Shown one piece after another: positions 34,438 to 44,189 of a DNA stretch of 64,000 nt. The translations under genes were made by a program, and so were the position numbers. The stretch lies in the NCBI RefSeq assembly GCF_031178195.1, contig NZ_JAPSJL010000007.1:1-64000 (forward strand), written 5' to 3'. The notes below the pieces were generated by a model. That model did no database searches. It had not been told where the DNA came from and was given only the letters and a program-made list of their open reading frames with translations. The DNA is from Zhihengliuella sp. Its GTDB lineage: Bacteria > Actinomycetota > Actinomycetes > Actinomycetales > Micrococcaceae. Position 1 is the first letter of the stretch, and every line of letters starts with the position of its first letter.

Positions 34438-36645
34438 ATGAACACCGTCAAGACGCATACCTTCGGCGACCGGGACATGCCGGCCGCGAGGGCCACACAG
34501 GACCGCATCGAGCTGCCCGAGTTCGAGCCGACGCTCGGCCCGGAGGGCGACTTCACCAACGAGCGCCGCTTCCTGGACCGCGAGCTCAGCTGGCTGGACT
34601 TCAATGCGCGCGTCCTCGAGCTCGCCGAGGACGACGACCTGTACCTGCTGGAGCGGGTCAACTTCCTCTCGATCTTCGCGTCCAACCTCGACGAGTTCTT
34701 CATGGTCCGCGTCGCCGGCCTCAAGCGCCGGATCGCCACGGGGCTGGCGGTGCCCTCCGCCGCCGGCGTCAGCCCCACCGTCCAGCTCGAGTGGATCCTC
34801 GACGGCGCCCGCCGCCTCCAGGAGCGCCACGCGGCGGTCTTCGCCGAGAAGATCCGCCCGGCCCTGGAGCAGGAGAACATCCACCTGGTCTCCTGGGACG
34901 GCCTCGGCGAGGAGGAGCAGGAGCGGCTCCACCAGTGGTTCGTGGACCAGGTCTTCCCGGTCCTCACGCCGCTCGCCGTCGACCCGGCCCACCCGTTCCC
35001 CTACATCTCCGGGCTCTCGCTCAACCTCGCGGTGATCGTCCGTAACCCCACCAGCGGCAAGGAGCTCTTCGCCCGCGTCAAGGTCCCGGACACGCTCCCG
35101 CGCCTGGTCTCGGTGGACGGCCGCCGCCCGGGCAAGGATCCGGGCACCCGGGCCCGCTTCATCCCGCTGGAGGACGTCATCTCCTACCAGCTCGAGCACC
35201 TCTTCCCCGGCATGGAGGTGGTGGAGCACCACACCTTCCGGGTCACCCGCAACGAGGACCTGGAGGTGGAGGAAGACGACGCCGAGAACCTCCTGCAGGC
35301 GCTCGAGAAGGAGCTGCTGCGCCGCCGCTTCGGGCCGCCCGTCCGGCTGGAGGTCGGCAGCGACATCAACCCGGCCGTGCTGGACCTGCTGGTCCGCGAG
35401 CTCGGCGTGGAGCGCGACGAGGTGTTCGAGCTGCCCGCGCCGCTGGACCTGCGCGGCCTCGGCGTCATCGGGCGGATCGACCGCGCCGACCTGCACTACC
35501 CCAAGCAGCTGGCCCAGACCTCGCGCTACCTCAACGAGTCCGAGACGTCCAAGGCCGCCAACGTGTTCGCGGCCATGCGCCGGCGCGACATCCTGCTGCA
35601 CCATCCCTACGACTCGTTCTCCACGTCCGTGCAGGCGTTCCTGGAGCAGGCGGCGGCTGACCCGCAGGTCCAGGCCATCAAGCAGACGCTCTACCGCACC
35701 TCGGGCGACTCGCCGATCGTGGATGCGCTGATCGACGCGGCCGAGGCCGGCAAGCAGGTCCTGGCGCTGGTGGAGATCAAGGCCCGGTTCGATGAGCAGG
35801 CCAACATCTCCTGGGCCCGGAAGCTGGAGCAGGCGGGCGTGCACGTGGTCTACGGGATCGTGGGCCTGAAGACGCACAGCAAGCTCTCCCTGGTGGTGCG
35901 GCGCGAGGGCGAGCGGATGCGCCGCTACTGCCACATCGGCACCGGCAACTACCACCCGAGCACCGCCCGCTACTACGAGGACTTCGGCCTGCTCACCTGC
36001 GACGACCAGGTCGGCGACGACGTCTCCCGGCTGTTCAACCAGCTCTCCGGCTACGCCCCGCGCTCGACCTACAAGCGGCTCCTCGTCGCCCCGCGCTCGT
36101 TGCGCTCGGGCCTGATCGACCAGATCGAGCACGAGATCGCCAACCGGAAGGCGGGTCTGCCGGCCCGGGTGGTGATCAAGGTCAACTCGATGGTGGACGA
36201 GGCGATCATCGACGCCCTGTACCGGGCCTCGCAGGCCGGCGTGAGCGTCGACGTCGTGGTCCGCGGCATCTGCGCGCTGCGCCCCGGCGTGCCCGGGCTG
36301 AGCGAGAACATCCGGGTCCGCTCCGTCCTGGGCCGGTTCCTCGAGCACTCCCGGGTCTTCATGTTCTGCAACGGCGGCGACGAGGTCGTCTACATCGGCT
36401 CCGCCGACATGATGCACCGCAACCTGGACCGCCGCGTGGAGGCCCTCGTCCGGCTGTCCAACCGCGAGTCGATCGCCGAGCTCAGCGGGATCATGGACCG
36501 GTACCTGGACGACGCGACGTCGAGCTGGCACCTCGGCGCGGAGGGGAAGTGGACCCGCCACCACCGGGACGCCGAGGGGCGCCCCCTGATCGACGTCCAG
36601 ACATGGCTGCTGGAATCCCGCAAGCGCGGATCGGTCCGCCGCTAG
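34438..36645 (+). CDS. ppk1: Polyphosphate kinase
   Basis: PPK1 (735 aa) makes polyphosphate from ATP, reversibly. The four domains read in order: N-terminal helical domain with [20 protein letters not shown], head domain, then two catalytic phospholipase-D-like domains. The autophosphorylated histidine lies in [16 protein letters not shown] and the second histidine in [13 protein letters not shown]. The start is ATG 34438 with GGGAGGGA upstream; an in-frame ATG at 34360 would extend it without support. It is followed directly by a MutT1-type gene, as in mycobacteria. Confidence 0.96.
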   Translation: MNTVKTHTFGDRDMPAARATQDRIELPEFEPTLGPEGDFTNERRFLDRELSWLDFNARVLELAEDDDLYLLERVNFLSIFASNLDEFFMVRVAGLKRRIATGLAVPSAAGVSPTVQLEWILDGARRLQERHAAVFAEKIRPALEQENIHLVSWDGLGEEEQERLHQWFVDQVFPVLTPLAVDPAHPFPYISGLSLNLAVIVRNPTSGKELFARVKVPDTLPRLVSVDGRRPGKDPGTRARFIPLEDVISYQLEHLFPGMEVVEHHTFRVTRNEDLEVEEDDAENLLQALEKELLRRRFGPPVRLEVGSDINPAVLDLLVRELGVERDEVFELPAPLDLRGLGVIGRIDRADLHYPKQLAQTSRYLNESETSKAANVFAAMRRRDILLHHPYDSFSTSVQAFLEQAAADPQVQAIKQTLYRTSGDSPIVDALIDAAEAGKQVLALVEIKARFDEQANISWARKLEQAGVHVVYGIVGLKTHSKLSLVVRREGERMRRYCHIGTGNYHPSTARYYEDFGLLTCDDQVGDDVSRLFNQLSGYAPRSTYKRLLVAPRSLRSGLIDQIEHEIANRKAGLPARVVIKVNSMVDEAIIDALYRASQAGVSVDVVVRGICALRPGVPGLSENIRVRSVLGRFLEHSRVFMFCNGGDEVVYIGSADMMHRNLDRRVEALVRLSNRESIAELSGIMDRYLDDATSSWHLGAEGKWTRHHRDAEGRPLIDVQTWLLESRKRGSVRR

Positions 36646-36653
36646 TGGTGGCG

Positions 36654-37601
36654 ATGCGCCGCTCGTCCGACCGGCCGGACACGGTGGACTCCCCCGCCGT
36701 CGTGGCGGCCGGCGTCCTCCCCTGGCGCCTGCGCGACGGCGAGCTGCAGCTGCTGCTCATCCACCGGGAGCGCTACGACGACTGGTCCTGGCCCAAGGGC
36801 AAGCGCGACGCGGGCGAGACCCTGCCCGAGTGCGCGGTCCGCGAGACCCGCGAGGAGGTCGGGCTCGACGTCGTCCTCGGGATCCCGCTGCCGGCCATCC
36901 GCTACCAGGTGAAGTCCGGGCCCAAGGCGGTCTACTACTGGGCCGCCGAGGTCTCGGAGCGTCCCGTGCCCGACGGCGACGAGGTCGACCGCTGCGCGTG
37001 GGTCACCGCAGGCGAGGCGCGCCGGCAGCTGACGAATCCCAGCGACGTCGAGCCCCTGGACGCGCTGATCGCGGCGCACGAGGCGGGCACCCTCGCGACC
37101 ACGCCCTACGTCGTCGTACGCCACGCCAAGGCCAAGCCGCGCTCGTCCTGGACGAAGGCCGAGGGCGAGCGGCCGCTGGCGGCGACGGGGCAGCGGCAGG
37201 CGTGGGCCGTGTGCCGGCTGCTCAGCTGCTGGGGCCGGATGAAGCTGGCGTCGAGCCCGTGGAAGCGCTGCGTGCAGACTATGTCGCCGGTGGCGCACGC
37301 CCAGGACGGCAAGCTCAAGCTGATCAAGAACATCACCGAGGCCGAGGCGGAGCGGCGCCCGTACAAGGCGCAGCAGTCGTTCGAGAAGCTCCTGGACAAG
37401 CGCGTGCCCGCAGCGGTGTGCACGCACCGACCGGTGCTGCCGATCGCGATCGAGCTGCTGCGTCAGCGCACGACGGCGCCGGTGGCCGCGTTCCTACCCG
37501 ACTCCGACCCGTTCCTCCGCCCCGGCGCCGCGATCGTCGCGCAGCAGACGCGCGACGGGCGGATCGTCTCCATCGAGGTCGTCGAGGCGTACGACGACTG
37601 A
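36654..37601 (+). CDS. mutT1: Nudix hydrolase with C-terminal histidine phosphatase domain, MutT1 type
   Basis: MutT1-type proteins (315 aa here) hydrolyse 8-oxo-dGTP and related nucleotides; the second domain removes a further phosphate in mycobacterial homologues. The Nudix box is complete: GKRDAGETLPECAVRETREEVGL. The histidine-phosphatase domain begins at about residue 145 with VVVRHAKAKPRSSW (RHxK signature), and CTHRPVLP carries the second histidine. The ATG at 36654 is 8 nt after ppk1; GTG codons at 36645 and 36648 are possible starts overlapping the ppk1 stop. Co-expression with ppk1 is likely. Confidence 0.9.
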   Translation: MRRSSDRPDTVDSPAVVAAGVLPWRLRDGELQLLLIHRERYDDWSWPKGKRDAGETLPECAVRETREEVGLDVVLGIPLPAIRYQVKSGPKAVYYWAAEVSERPVPDGDEVDRCAWVTAGEARRQLTNPSDVEPLDALIAAHEAGTLATTPYVVVRHAKAKPRSSWTKAEGERPLAATGQRQAWAVCRLLSCWGRMKLASSPWKRCVQTMSPVAHAQDGKLKLIKNITEAEAERRPYKAQQSFEKLLDKRVPAAVCTHRPVLPIAIELLRQRTTAPVAAFLPDSDPFLRPGAAIVAQQTRDGRIVSIEVVEAYDD

Positions 37602-37649
37602 CGCCCGGGAAGGCGGGCACCGGTCCCCCCTCCTCGGGGCGGTCGGCGC

Positions 37650-37655
37650 TAGGCT
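37650..37655 (+). promoter_or_regulatory. Candidate -10 box of the small GNAT gene
   Basis: TAGGCT lies about 60 nt before the ATG at 37717, which has its own AGGAGG site; this is a normal, leadered promoter position. Confidence 0.4.
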
Positions 37656-37716
37656 GAGCGCAGGCGGTGTGGCGGACGCCACGCCCGCGGGACCGGACGA
37701 ACGCGCAGGAGGAACG

Positions 37717-38025
37717 ATGACCGCAGCGCCCGAGAAGATCGTGCACGAGGGGCTCCGGCTGGACCACGACCCGGGGCGCCAGCGCTACAGCCTCTGGCAC
37801 GGCGCCACCTACGTGGGATTCCTGGGCTACGCGCTGGACGACGGCGTCGCGACGCTGCAGCACACCATCATCAGCGAGGCGTACGGCCGCCGCGGGTACG
37901 CGCGCGCCCTGGTCACGCTGGTGTTGGACCGGCTGCGCGGCGAGGGCGTGAAGATCGTCCCGGAGTGCTCCTACGTGCAGGACTACCTGACGCGCTACCC
38001 CGAGTACGAGGACCTGCTGGCGTAG
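37717..38025 (+). CDS. Small GNAT-like N-acetyltransferase
   Basis: This 102-aa protein belongs to the short YjdJ-like GNAT group. It has a central beta sheet, the acyl-CoA-binding segment [22 protein letters not shown] and an end segment [22 protein letters not shown] that is highly typical of these proteins. The start has an ideal AGGAGG three bases upstream of ATG 37717. The substrate is unknown. Confidence 0.9.
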   Translation: MTAAPEKIVHEGLRLDHDPGRQRYSLWHGATYVGFLGYALDDGVATLQHTIISEAYGRRGYARALVTLVLDRLRGEGVKIVPECSYVQDYLTRYPEYEDLLA

Positions 38026-38073
38026 CGCCGATCCGCCGCTGCGGTTGACCCGCCGGCCGACTTCCGCCTCCAC

Positions 38074-38079
38074 TACACT
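38074..38079 (+). promoter_or_regulatory. -10 box, leaderless thyA mRNA
   Basis: TACACT ends seven bases before the thyA ATG. TTGACC lies 23 nt further upstream, too far for a normal -35. Confidence 0.55.
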
Positions 38080-38086
38080 GGGGCGC

Positions 38087-38890
38087 ATGCCTATCGCCAC
38101 CCCGTACGAGGATCTGCTGCGCGACGTACTGGCCAACGGCACCGTGAAATCGGACCGCACCGGCACCGGCACGCACAGCGTCTTCGGCCGTCAGATCCGG
38201 TTCGATCTCTCCGCGTCGTTCCCGCTGATCACCACCAAGCGCGTGCACTTCAAGTCCGTGGCGCTCGAGCTGCTCTGGTTCCTCCGCGGCGACTCGAACG
38301 TCCGCTGGCTGCAGGAGCAGGGCGTCACCATCTGGGACGAGTGGGCGGATGACGACGGCGAGCTCGGCCCGGTCTACGGCGTCCAGTGGCGCTCGTGGCC
38401 GACGCCGGACGGCGGGCACATCGACCAGATCGCCCGCGTGATCGAGCAGATCAGGACCAACCCGGACTCGCGCCGGCACGTCGTCAGCGCGTGGAACGTC
38501 GCGGAGCTCGAGGACATGGCGCTCCCGCCCTGCCACGCCCTGTTCCAGTTCTACGTGGCGGACGGCCGTCTGTCCTGCCAGCTCTACCAGCGCAGCGCGG
38601 ACCTCTTCCTGGGGGTGCCCTTCAACATCGCCTCCTACGCCCTCCTGACGCACCTGGTCGCCGCGCAGACCGGGCTGGAGGTCGGCGAGTTCGTGTGGAC
38701 CGGCGGCGACGTCCACATCTACGGGAACCATCTGGACCAGGTGAACCGCCAGCTCGAGCGCGAGCCGTTCCCCTACCCCGGGCTGAGGCTCGCCCGCCTC
38801 CCCGAGTCGATCTTCGACTACACGCTCGAGGACTTCGAGGTCCTCGACTACCAGCACCACCCGGGTATCAAGGCGCCGATCGCCGTCTGA
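38087..38890 (+). CDS. thyA: Thymidylate synthase
   Basis: ThyA (267 aa) methylates dUMP to dTMP using methylene-tetrahydrofolate and yields dihydrofolate. The catalytic Cys149 is in [12 protein letters not shown], the phosphate-binding motif is [23 protein letters not shown], and Arg21-region [14 protein letters not shown] is intact. The start is ATG 38087; an upstream ATG at 38045 has no support. The next gene, folA, recycles its folate product and lies 50 nt downstream on the same strand. Confidence 0.97.
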   Translation: MPIATPYEDLLRDVLANGTVKSDRTGTGTHSVFGRQIRFDLSASFPLITTKRVHFKSVALELLWFLRGDSNVRWLQEQGVTIWDEWADDDGELGPVYGVQWRSWPTPDGGHIDQIARVIEQIRTNPDSRRHVVSAWNVAELEDMALPPCHALFQFYVADGRLSCQLYQRSADLFLGVPFNIASYALLTHLVAAQTGLEVGEFVWTGGDVHIYGNHLDQVNRQLEREPFPYPGLRLARLPESIFDYTLEDFEVLDYQHHPGIKAPIAV

Positions 38891-38940
38891 CCGCTTCGCC
38901 CATCTCCCCGCCGCACCCCCACAGGAACCGTGAGAGCCCC

Positions 38941-39489
38941 ATGACCTCCCCGCAGAACGCACTCATCGCCCTGGTCTGGGCCCAGACCGTCGACGGCGTC
39001 ATCGGCCGCGACGGCGACCTGCCCTGGCACCTCCCCGAGGACATGGCGCACTTCAAGGCCGAGACCATGGGCCACCCGGTGGTCATGGGCCGACGCACCT
39101 GGGCCTCGATCCCGCCGCGCTTCCGGCCCTTCGCCGGCCGCACCAACATCGTCCTGACCAGCGACCCCGCGACCGCCGACGACGTCCGCCAGGCCGGCGG
39201 GATCGCCGTCGAGCGCCTCGACGAGGCCCTCGACGCCGCCCGGGCCGCCGACGGCGGGGAGCTGGTCTGTGTGATCGGCGGCGGCCAGGTCTTCGCCGCG
39301 GCGGTGCCGCTGGCGGACACCGCCGTGGTCACCGTCATCAATGCGGAGGTCGACGGCGACACCTACGCCCCCGCACTGGAGGACGGCTGGGAGCTGGCCG
39401 CCGCCGAACCCGCCGACGGCTGGCGGACCGCCGCCAACGGCACCGAATTCCGCATCGAACGCTGGCGGCGCACCGCCGAAAGGAACTGA
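38941..39489 (+). CDS. folA: Dihydrofolate reductase
   Basis: DHFR (182 aa) reduces dihydrofolate to tetrahydrofolate. Signatures are ALVWAQTVDGVIGRDGDLPWHLPEDMAHFK (substrate and cofactor loops), VVMGRRTWASIP and the glycine pair in VIGGGQVFAAA. It follows thyA as in many bacteria, forming a dTMP/folate unit. The ribosome-binding site before ATG 38941 is weak (AGGAA 14 nt upstream), suggesting coupling to thyA. Confidence 0.96.
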   Translation: MTSPQNALIALVWAQTVDGVIGRDGDLPWHLPEDMAHFKAETMGHPVVMGRRTWASIPPRFRPFAGRTNIVLTSDPATADDVRQAGGIAVERLDEALDAARAADGGELVCVIGGGQVFAAAVPLADTAVVTVINAEVDGDTYAPALEDGWELAAAEPADGWRTAANGTEFRIERWRRTAERN

Positions 39490-39493
39490 TCCG

Positions 39494-39757
39494 GTGGAGA
39501 AGACCGATCTGAAGGCCGCCTTCAAGGCGCTCGTCTCGAAGCCGGAGCCGCTGTTCCTCCTGGGCTACATGCTCTTCCCCCTACTCGCGGTGATCTTCGC
39601 GGCACTGGGCCTGTGGATGGTCATCACCGGCCAGCGGGCCGGCGGGCTGATCGTCCTGCTCGTGGTGACGCAGGTCTTCGCCATCGGCGCCCTCTGGGCG
39701 ATCGCCCGCCGCCGGCAGATTCTGGACAGCCCGCAGGGGAAGCAGGACGCGCCGTAG
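39494..39757 (+). CDS. Small membrane protein downstream of folA
   Basis: This 87-aa protein starts at GTG 39494, eight bases after an AGGAA that overlaps the folA end. Two hydrophobic helices (PLFLLGYMLFPLLAVIFAALGLWMVI and GGLIVLLVVTQVFAIGALWAIA) are flanked by basic residues, followed by a short polar tail. It seems to be translated with folA (4-nt gap). No known family is recognised. Confidence 0.75.
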   Translation: MEKTDLKAAFKALVSKPEPLFLLGYMLFPLLAVIFAALGLWMVITGQRAGGLIVLLVVTQVFAIGALWAIARRRQILDSPQGKQDAP

Positions 39758-39845
39758 CCCAGCCGGCGTAAGGCGCTGGCGTCACAGTGGCATCGCCCGC
39801 ATCACATCCGCGTCATCGACTCGGCGCGCCACCGGGGGCTGCCTC

Positions 39846-39851
39846 TACCAT
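39846..39851 (+). promoter_or_regulatory. -10 box, leaderless asd mRNA
   Basis: TACCAT ends seven bases before ATG 39859. An in-frame ATG at 39850 overlaps the box itself and so is unlikely to be the start. Confidence 0.5.
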
Positions 39852-39858
39852 GGAAGGC

Positions 39859-40977
39859 ATGACTTCTTCCGTTGGTTTTGTCGGCTACCGCGGCATGGTG
39901 GGCTCCGTTCTGATGCAGCGCATGCTGGAGGAGGACGACTTCGCCGGCATCGACCCGGTGTTCTTCTCGACGTCGAACCCGGGCGGCGCCGCGCCCTCCT
40001 TCGCCGAGGGGGCCGGCCCGCTCCAGGACGCCCATGACCTCGATGCACTCGCGAAGCTGCCGATCATCGTCACCGCCCAGGGCGGCGACTACACGAAGAC
40101 CGTCCACGGCGAGCTGCGCGGCCGCGGATGGGACGGGCTCTGGGTCGACGCCGCGTCGGCCCTGCGGATGAACGACGACTCGATCATCGTGCTCGACCCC
40201 GTCAACCGGGACGTGATCGACCGCGGCCTCGAGGCCGGGATCAAGGACTTCGTGGGCGGCAACTGCACCGTCTCCTGCATGCTCATGGGCCTGGGCGGGC
40301 TGTTCCGCAACGGCCTGGTCGAGTGGGCGACGGCGATGACCTACCAGGCGGCCTCCGGCGGCGGCGCCCGCCACATGCGCGAGCTGCTGACCCAGTTCGG
40401 CGACATCAACGCCTCCGTGGCCGGCGAGCTGGCCGACCCCGCCTCCGCGATCCTGGAGATCGACCGCAAGGTCCTCGAGACCCAGCGCGGCGGTCTGGAC
40501 GCCTCCCAGTTCGGCGTGCCGCTGGGCGGCTCGCTCATCCCGTGGATCGACGCCGACCTCGGCAACGGGCAGTCCAAGGAGGAGTGGAAGGCCGGCGTCG
40601 AGACCAACAAGATCCTGGGCACCACCGAGTCCAACCGGATCGCCATGGACGGGCTCTGTGTGCGCATCGGCGCCATGCGCTCCCACTCCCAGGCCCTGAC
40701 GCTCAAGCTCACCGAGGATCTCCTCGTCGAGGAGATCGAGCGCCTGCTCGACGCGGACAACGAGTGGGCCAAGGTCGTCCCCAACTCCAAGGAGGCGACC
40801 ATGGAGGGCCTGACCCCGGTCGCCGCCTCCGGCAGCCTGGACATCCCGGTGGGGCGCATCCGGAAGCTGGAGATGGGCCCCGAGTACATCTCCGCGTTCA
40901 CCGTCGGCGACCAGCTGCTCTGGGGCGCCGCGGAGCCGCTGCGCCGCATGCTCGCCATCGCGCTCGGACGTCTCTAG
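39859..40977 (+). CDS. asd: Aspartate-semialdehyde dehydrogenase
   Basis: Asd (372 aa) reduces aspartyl phosphate to the semialdehyde for lysine, threonine, methionine and diaminopimelate. The N-terminal NADP loop is [18 protein letters not shown] and the catalytic Cys136 is in [18 protein letters not shown]; the active-site His is in [13 protein letters not shown]. This long form matches the gamma-proteobacterial-like Asd also found in several actinobacteria. The start is set at ATG 39859 on the basis of the -10 position. A terminator hairpin follows. Confidence 0.96.
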   Translation: MTSSVGFVGYRGMVGSVLMQRMLEEDDFAGIDPVFFSTSNPGGAAPSFAEGAGPLQDAHDLDALAKLPIIVTAQGGDYTKTVHGELRGRGWDGLWVDAASALRMNDDSIIVLDPVNRDVIDRGLEAGIKDFVGGNCTVSCMLMGLGGLFRNGLVEWATAMTYQAASGGGARHMRELLTQFGDINASVAGELADPASAILEIDRKVLETQRGGLDASQFGVPLGGSLIPWIDADLGNGQSKEEWKAGVETNKILGTTESNRIAMDGLCVRIGAMRSHSQALTLKLTEDLLVEEIERLLDADNEWAKVVPNSKEATMEGLTPVAASGSLDIPVGRIRKLEMGPEYISAFTVGDQLLWGAAEPLRRMLAIALGRL

Positions 40978-41019
40978 GCGTCGCTTCCGGACCTCGCGTC
41001 TACCACGGGAGACGCCGAA

Positions 41020-41059
41020 GGGGCGCCGTCCACCGGTCGATGACCGTGGACGGCGCCCC
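41020..41059 (+). terminator. asd terminator
   Basis: A 14-bp perfect stem (41020-41033 with 41046-41059) extended by a GGTC/GACC inner stem lies 42 nt after the asd stop. The tail is not U-rich. Confidence 0.8.
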
Positions 41060-41085
41060 GTCGTCTGTGCGCGTCGTCTGTGCGC
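41060..41085. repeat. 13-bp perfect tandem duplication
   Basis: GTCGTCTGTGCGC is present twice in a row, at 41060-41072 and 41073-41085, directly after the asd terminator. Confidence 0.85.
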
Positions 41086-41134
41086 TGCTCGCCCGGGCAC
41101 GCTCCCGGCAGCACCCCCGCCGGCGGGCGGGCTG

Positions 41135-41326
41135 CTAGGCCTCTCGATGGGTGCGCTGCACCTCGGACACCGCGGTTTCGTAGAGGCGCTCGATCGAGGC
41201 GAGCCGGTCGGCGTCGATCTCCCCCGCCGCGTGCTGCGCCCGGGCCTTCTCCAGGAGTCGCTTGGCCTCCTTGAAGTTGCCATCCGCCTGTTCCATGGCC
41301 ATCTCGAGACTCGTCGTGTGTTCCAT
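41135..41326 (-). CDS. Small helical hypothetical protein
   Basis: This 63-aa protein begins MEHTTSLEMAMEQADGNFKE from ATG 41326, with AGGA upstream; an ATG at 41341 is an alternative. It is highly charged and likely all helical (KEAKRLLEKARAQHAAGEIDADRLASIERLYETAV). It lies 42 nt after the frameshifted winged-helix gene on the same strand. No family is recognised. Confidence 0.65.
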   Translation of the reverse strand: MEHTTSLEMAMEQADGNFKEAKRLLEKARAQHAAGEIDADRLASIERLYETAVSEVQRTHREA

Positions 41327-41368
41327 ACCGCAATCCTGCATCCGCTTCCGGCGCTTGTCCAGAGAATC

Positions 41369-42660
41369 TCAGTGCCCGCGGAAGCGCCGGTACTCGCCCA
41401 CCCTCGCGGCGAATGCGGCGACCGCCCGGGGGCCCGGCGCCGGGCCGAAGAACTCGGGCGCGGGCACGCCGCCGCGCCGGGCCGACGCCGTCGCACTCCA
41501 GCAGCCGACCACCGCACCCCCGACCACCACGGTGGGCCGGAAGACGCCGTTGTTCCCGGGCACGACCCGGTGCGCGTGCTCCGGGGCGAGCACCGCGCCA
41601 CGGTCCGCGTAGCCCAGCAGGAACTCGTCGAAACGGGCAGCGCGAGGACGCTGCGCGACCCCGGCGGATCGTCCCAGCGAGCGGCGGTCCCCGGCGCCAT
41701 CCAGTAGACCTCGCCGCGGCCGGCGCCGGGGACCTCGCGCCGGGCCAGCTCCCGCGCCCCGGAGGCCGGTGCCTGGAGGCGTGCCAGGGCGGCGCGGACC
41801 GGCGTCAGCGGCAGGCCCAGCCACCACGCCAGATCCCGCTCGGTCGCTGGCCCGTGGCTGCGGAAGTAGTCGACGGCGATCCGGTCCAGCACCGCCGGTT
41901 GCGTCCCACCCGCCGCCGCACCGGACGACGGGTCATCGCCCTCGGCGCCGGCGGGGAGCCAGTCCTCGGCGAGGACGAAGCGCTGCGCGGCGGTCCTGCC
42001 GTCGTCGGCCATGGGTCCCTGCACCAGGTGCCCGGCCAGGCAGACCGCCATGAGGGTGTGGACTCCACGCTGCCCGTCGGTGCGCAGGCCGGCCTCCTCG
42101 ATGGCGGAGAGGAGCTCCGCGCGGGTCGCCCCGGGCCGACGGGCTGGCCGATGATCGGGCTGCTGGGCTGGCCGCCGGGCGACACGTCTCCCGGTCCGCT
42201 CGTCGCGGCGTGGCCACGCGGACGCCGGGCGGGCGTCGGCGGCAACGGAGCACAGATCCCCGGCCACCCGGGCCGCCGTGGCGACCACGCCGTCGTCGAT
42301 CCCGAGCTCGCGGCGCCGCGCGGCGAGCTGGGCGGCCATGCGCGGGCCGGTGAGTGTCAGCAGTGGGCGGACGCGTTCCGGCGCGAGCAGCATCAGCGTG
42401 CCGCGGGCGCCCCACGTGCGGACGATCCGCCCCTCGTCCAGCGCGGCGCGGACCCCCGTCTCGGTGGAGCCGGGGAGCCGGGCCCCGACGGCCCAGAAGG
42501 CCTGGTGCAGGTCCTGCGCCTGGACCATGCCCAGCCGGCGCACGACGTCCTCGACGGAGCGGGGCGCGGCTTCCCCGGCCCCGTCCGGCCCGGCGACGCC
42601 CGGTCCGGCGCGGAGCAGGCCCTGCGCGAGCAGCCGCAGCCGGCCCACCGTCCGCTCCAT
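41369..42660 (-). pseudogene. Winged-helix DNA-binding protein (HTH_42/YcaQ-like), frameshifted
   Basis: The 5' part reads as a winged-helix protein of the HTH_42 family: VRRLGMVQAQDLHQAFWAVGARLPG, RTWGARGTLMLLAPE, TERDLAWWLGLPLT, VYWMAPG. At about 41633-41634 the frame is lost: the text runs LALPVSTSSC, whereas one base more would give LALP-x-FDEFLLGYADR. The correct continuation (FDEFLLGYADRGAVLAPEH, VVPGNNGVFRPTVVVGGAVVG) is open to the stop at 41369. A restored protein would have about 430 residues. An odd Arg-rich stretch (WPRRDERTGRRVARRPAQ) sits mid-gene. This is either a pseudogene or a sequencing error. Confidence 0.8.
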
Positions 42661-42676
42661 GGGCCCGCCCCCTCGC

Positions 42677-43741
42677 CTAGAGGCTCTCGTCGATCAGCAG
42701 GGGCTCGTTGTGGAGCCGGATGCCGAAGCGCTCCTCGACCCCGTCGCGCACCGCCCGGGCGACCGCCAGGATGTCCGACGCCGTGGCGCCGCCCCGGTTG
42801 GTCACCGCGAGAGTGTGCTTGGTCGAGAGGGACGCGCGGCCCGCGGCGAGGCCGAAGCCGTCCGTGCCCTCGAGCCCGTACCCCTTGCCGAACCCGGACC
42901 GATCGATGAGCCAGGCGGCGGAGAGCTTCACGAGCCCGTCCCCCGCGAGGTAGCGGGGCGCGCCGTCGGGCAGGCCCTCGGCGCGCTCCGCCGGGACGAT
43001 CGGGTTGGTGAAGAAGGAGCCGGTGCTCCAGGTGTCGCGGTCCGCCGCGTCCAGCACCATCCCCTTGCCGGCACGCAGCCGCAGCACGGCCTCGCGCACC
43101 CTGGCGGCCTCGACGCGGCCGCCCACCTCGGCGTCCAGGGCTCGTGCGAGCTCGGCGTAGCCGAGGGGCGCGCCGAGCGTGCCCTGCTTCAGCTGGAACG
43201 TGGTCTGCAGGACCACGTAGCGCGGGGAGCCGTTGGCGGTGGTGCGCTTCAGCAGGGAGTCGCGGTAGGCGAACTGCAGGTCCGCGTTGGCGAAGGAGAC
43301 GATCCGGCGCTCGGTCCGGTCCCAGGTCCGCACGCGGGAGATGGTGTGGGCGACCTCGGCGCCGTACGCGCCGACGTTCTGCACGGGCGTGGCCCCGGCG
43401 GAGCCGGGGATCCCGGACAGGGCCTCCAGGCCGACGAAGCCGTTCCGCAGGGTCTCGGCCACGAAGTCGTCCCAGGAGTGGCCGGCCTGGACGGCGATCG
43501 TCCCGCCGGAGCAGGAGGCGAGGTCCTCCAGGGAGGAGCCGCGGGTGGCGACGCGGACGACCGTGCCGGCGAACCCGGCGTCGGAGACCACGAGGTTGGA
43601 GCCGCCGGCGATGAGCAGGAGCGGCTCCCCGGCGTCGTCGGCGCGCGTGACGGCGTCGATCAGCTCGGCCTCGGTGGTCGCCTCGACGTAGCGGGCCGCG
43701 GGCCCACCGACGCCGGTGGTGGTGAGCTCGGCGAGGCGCAC
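42677..43741 (-). CDS. murB: UDP-N-acetylmuramate dehydrogenase
   Basis: MurB (354 aa) makes UDP-N-acetylmuramic acid for peptidoglycan, using FAD and NADPH. The FAD-binding segments TTTGVGGPAARYVEA and LLIAGGSNLVVSDAGF are present, as are SGIPGSAGATPVQNVGAYGAEV and the C-terminal KHTLAVTNRGGATASDIL. The C-terminal Glu-containing segment (RFGIRLHNEPLL) completes the active site. It is coupled to hadB (2-nt gap), as in other actinobacteria. Confidence 0.95.
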   Translation of the reverse strand: MRLAELTTTGVGGPAARYVEATTEAELIDAVTRADDAGEPLLLIAGGSNLVVSDAGFAGTVVRVATRGSSLEDLASCSGGTIAVQAGHSWDDFVAETLRNGFVGLEALSGIPGSAGATPVQNVGAYGAEVAHTISRVRTWDRTERRIVSFANADLQFAYRDSLLKRTTANGSPRYVVLQTTFQLKQGTLGAPLGYAELARALDAEVGGRVEAARVREAVLRLRAGKGMVLDAADRDTWSTGSFFTNPIVPAERAEGLPDGAPRYLAGDGLVKLSAAWLIDRSGFGKGYGLEGTDGFGLAAGRASLSTKHTLAVTNRGGATASDILAVARAVRDGVEERFGIRLHNEPLLIDESL

Positions 43742-43743
43742 GC

Positions 43744-44187
43744 TCAGAACCTCACCACGGCCTGCGACTTGACCAGGACCTTCTGTCCCTCGACGCTCAC
43801 GGCGAGGTCGACGCGCACGGTGCGGGCGTCCTCGTCCTTGGCCCCGATCTTCCCCTCGATGCGCACGGGAGTGCCCTCGGCCTCGGTCGGCGAGACGCCG
43901 GCGACATCCTCGACGACGACGGGCTTGGTGAAGCGGGTCTGGTAGTCGACGACGGCGGTGGGGTCGCCCGCCCAGTCGGTGACGAGCTGCACGGCCGCGC
44001 CCATGGTCAGCATGCCGTGGGCGATGACGCCGGGCAGACCGACCTCCGTGGCGAAGCGCTCGTTCCAGTGGATCGGGTTGAAGTCACCGCTGGCACCGGC
44101 GTAGCGGACCAGGTCCGCCCGGTTGAAGGACACGGCAGTCTCGCCGATGACGTCGCCGACGGCGAGGGACTCGAATTCGACGGCCAT
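43744..44187 (-). CDS. hadB: MaoC-type (3R)-hydroxyacyl dehydratase, HadB-like
   Basis: This 147-aa hot-dog-fold protein carries the hydratase-2 motif YAGASGDFNPIHWNERFA with catalytic Asp and His, then GLPGVIAHGMLTMG. In mycobacteria HadB pairs with HadA or HadC to dehydrate 3-hydroxyacyl-ACP in FAS-II. Here it follows HadA by 2 nt and precedes murB by 2 nt. The organism type suggested by the window does not make mycolic acids, so the substrate is uncertain. Confidence 0.87.
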   Translation of the reverse strand: MAVEFESLAVGDVIGETAVSFNRADLVRYAGASGDFNPIHWNERFATEVGLPGVIAHGMLTMGAAVQLVTDWAGDPTAVVDYQTRFTKPVVVEDVAGVSPTEAEGTPVRIEGKIGAKDEDARTVRVDLAVSVEGQKVLVKSQAVVRF

Positions 44188-44189
44188 GG

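Noticed and set aside
39802-42660. A 952-codon open frame on the minus strand
   Set aside because: Only its first 340 or so residues are protein-like (the winged-helix gene). The rest runs out of frame through that gene and antisense through asd after the one-base shift.
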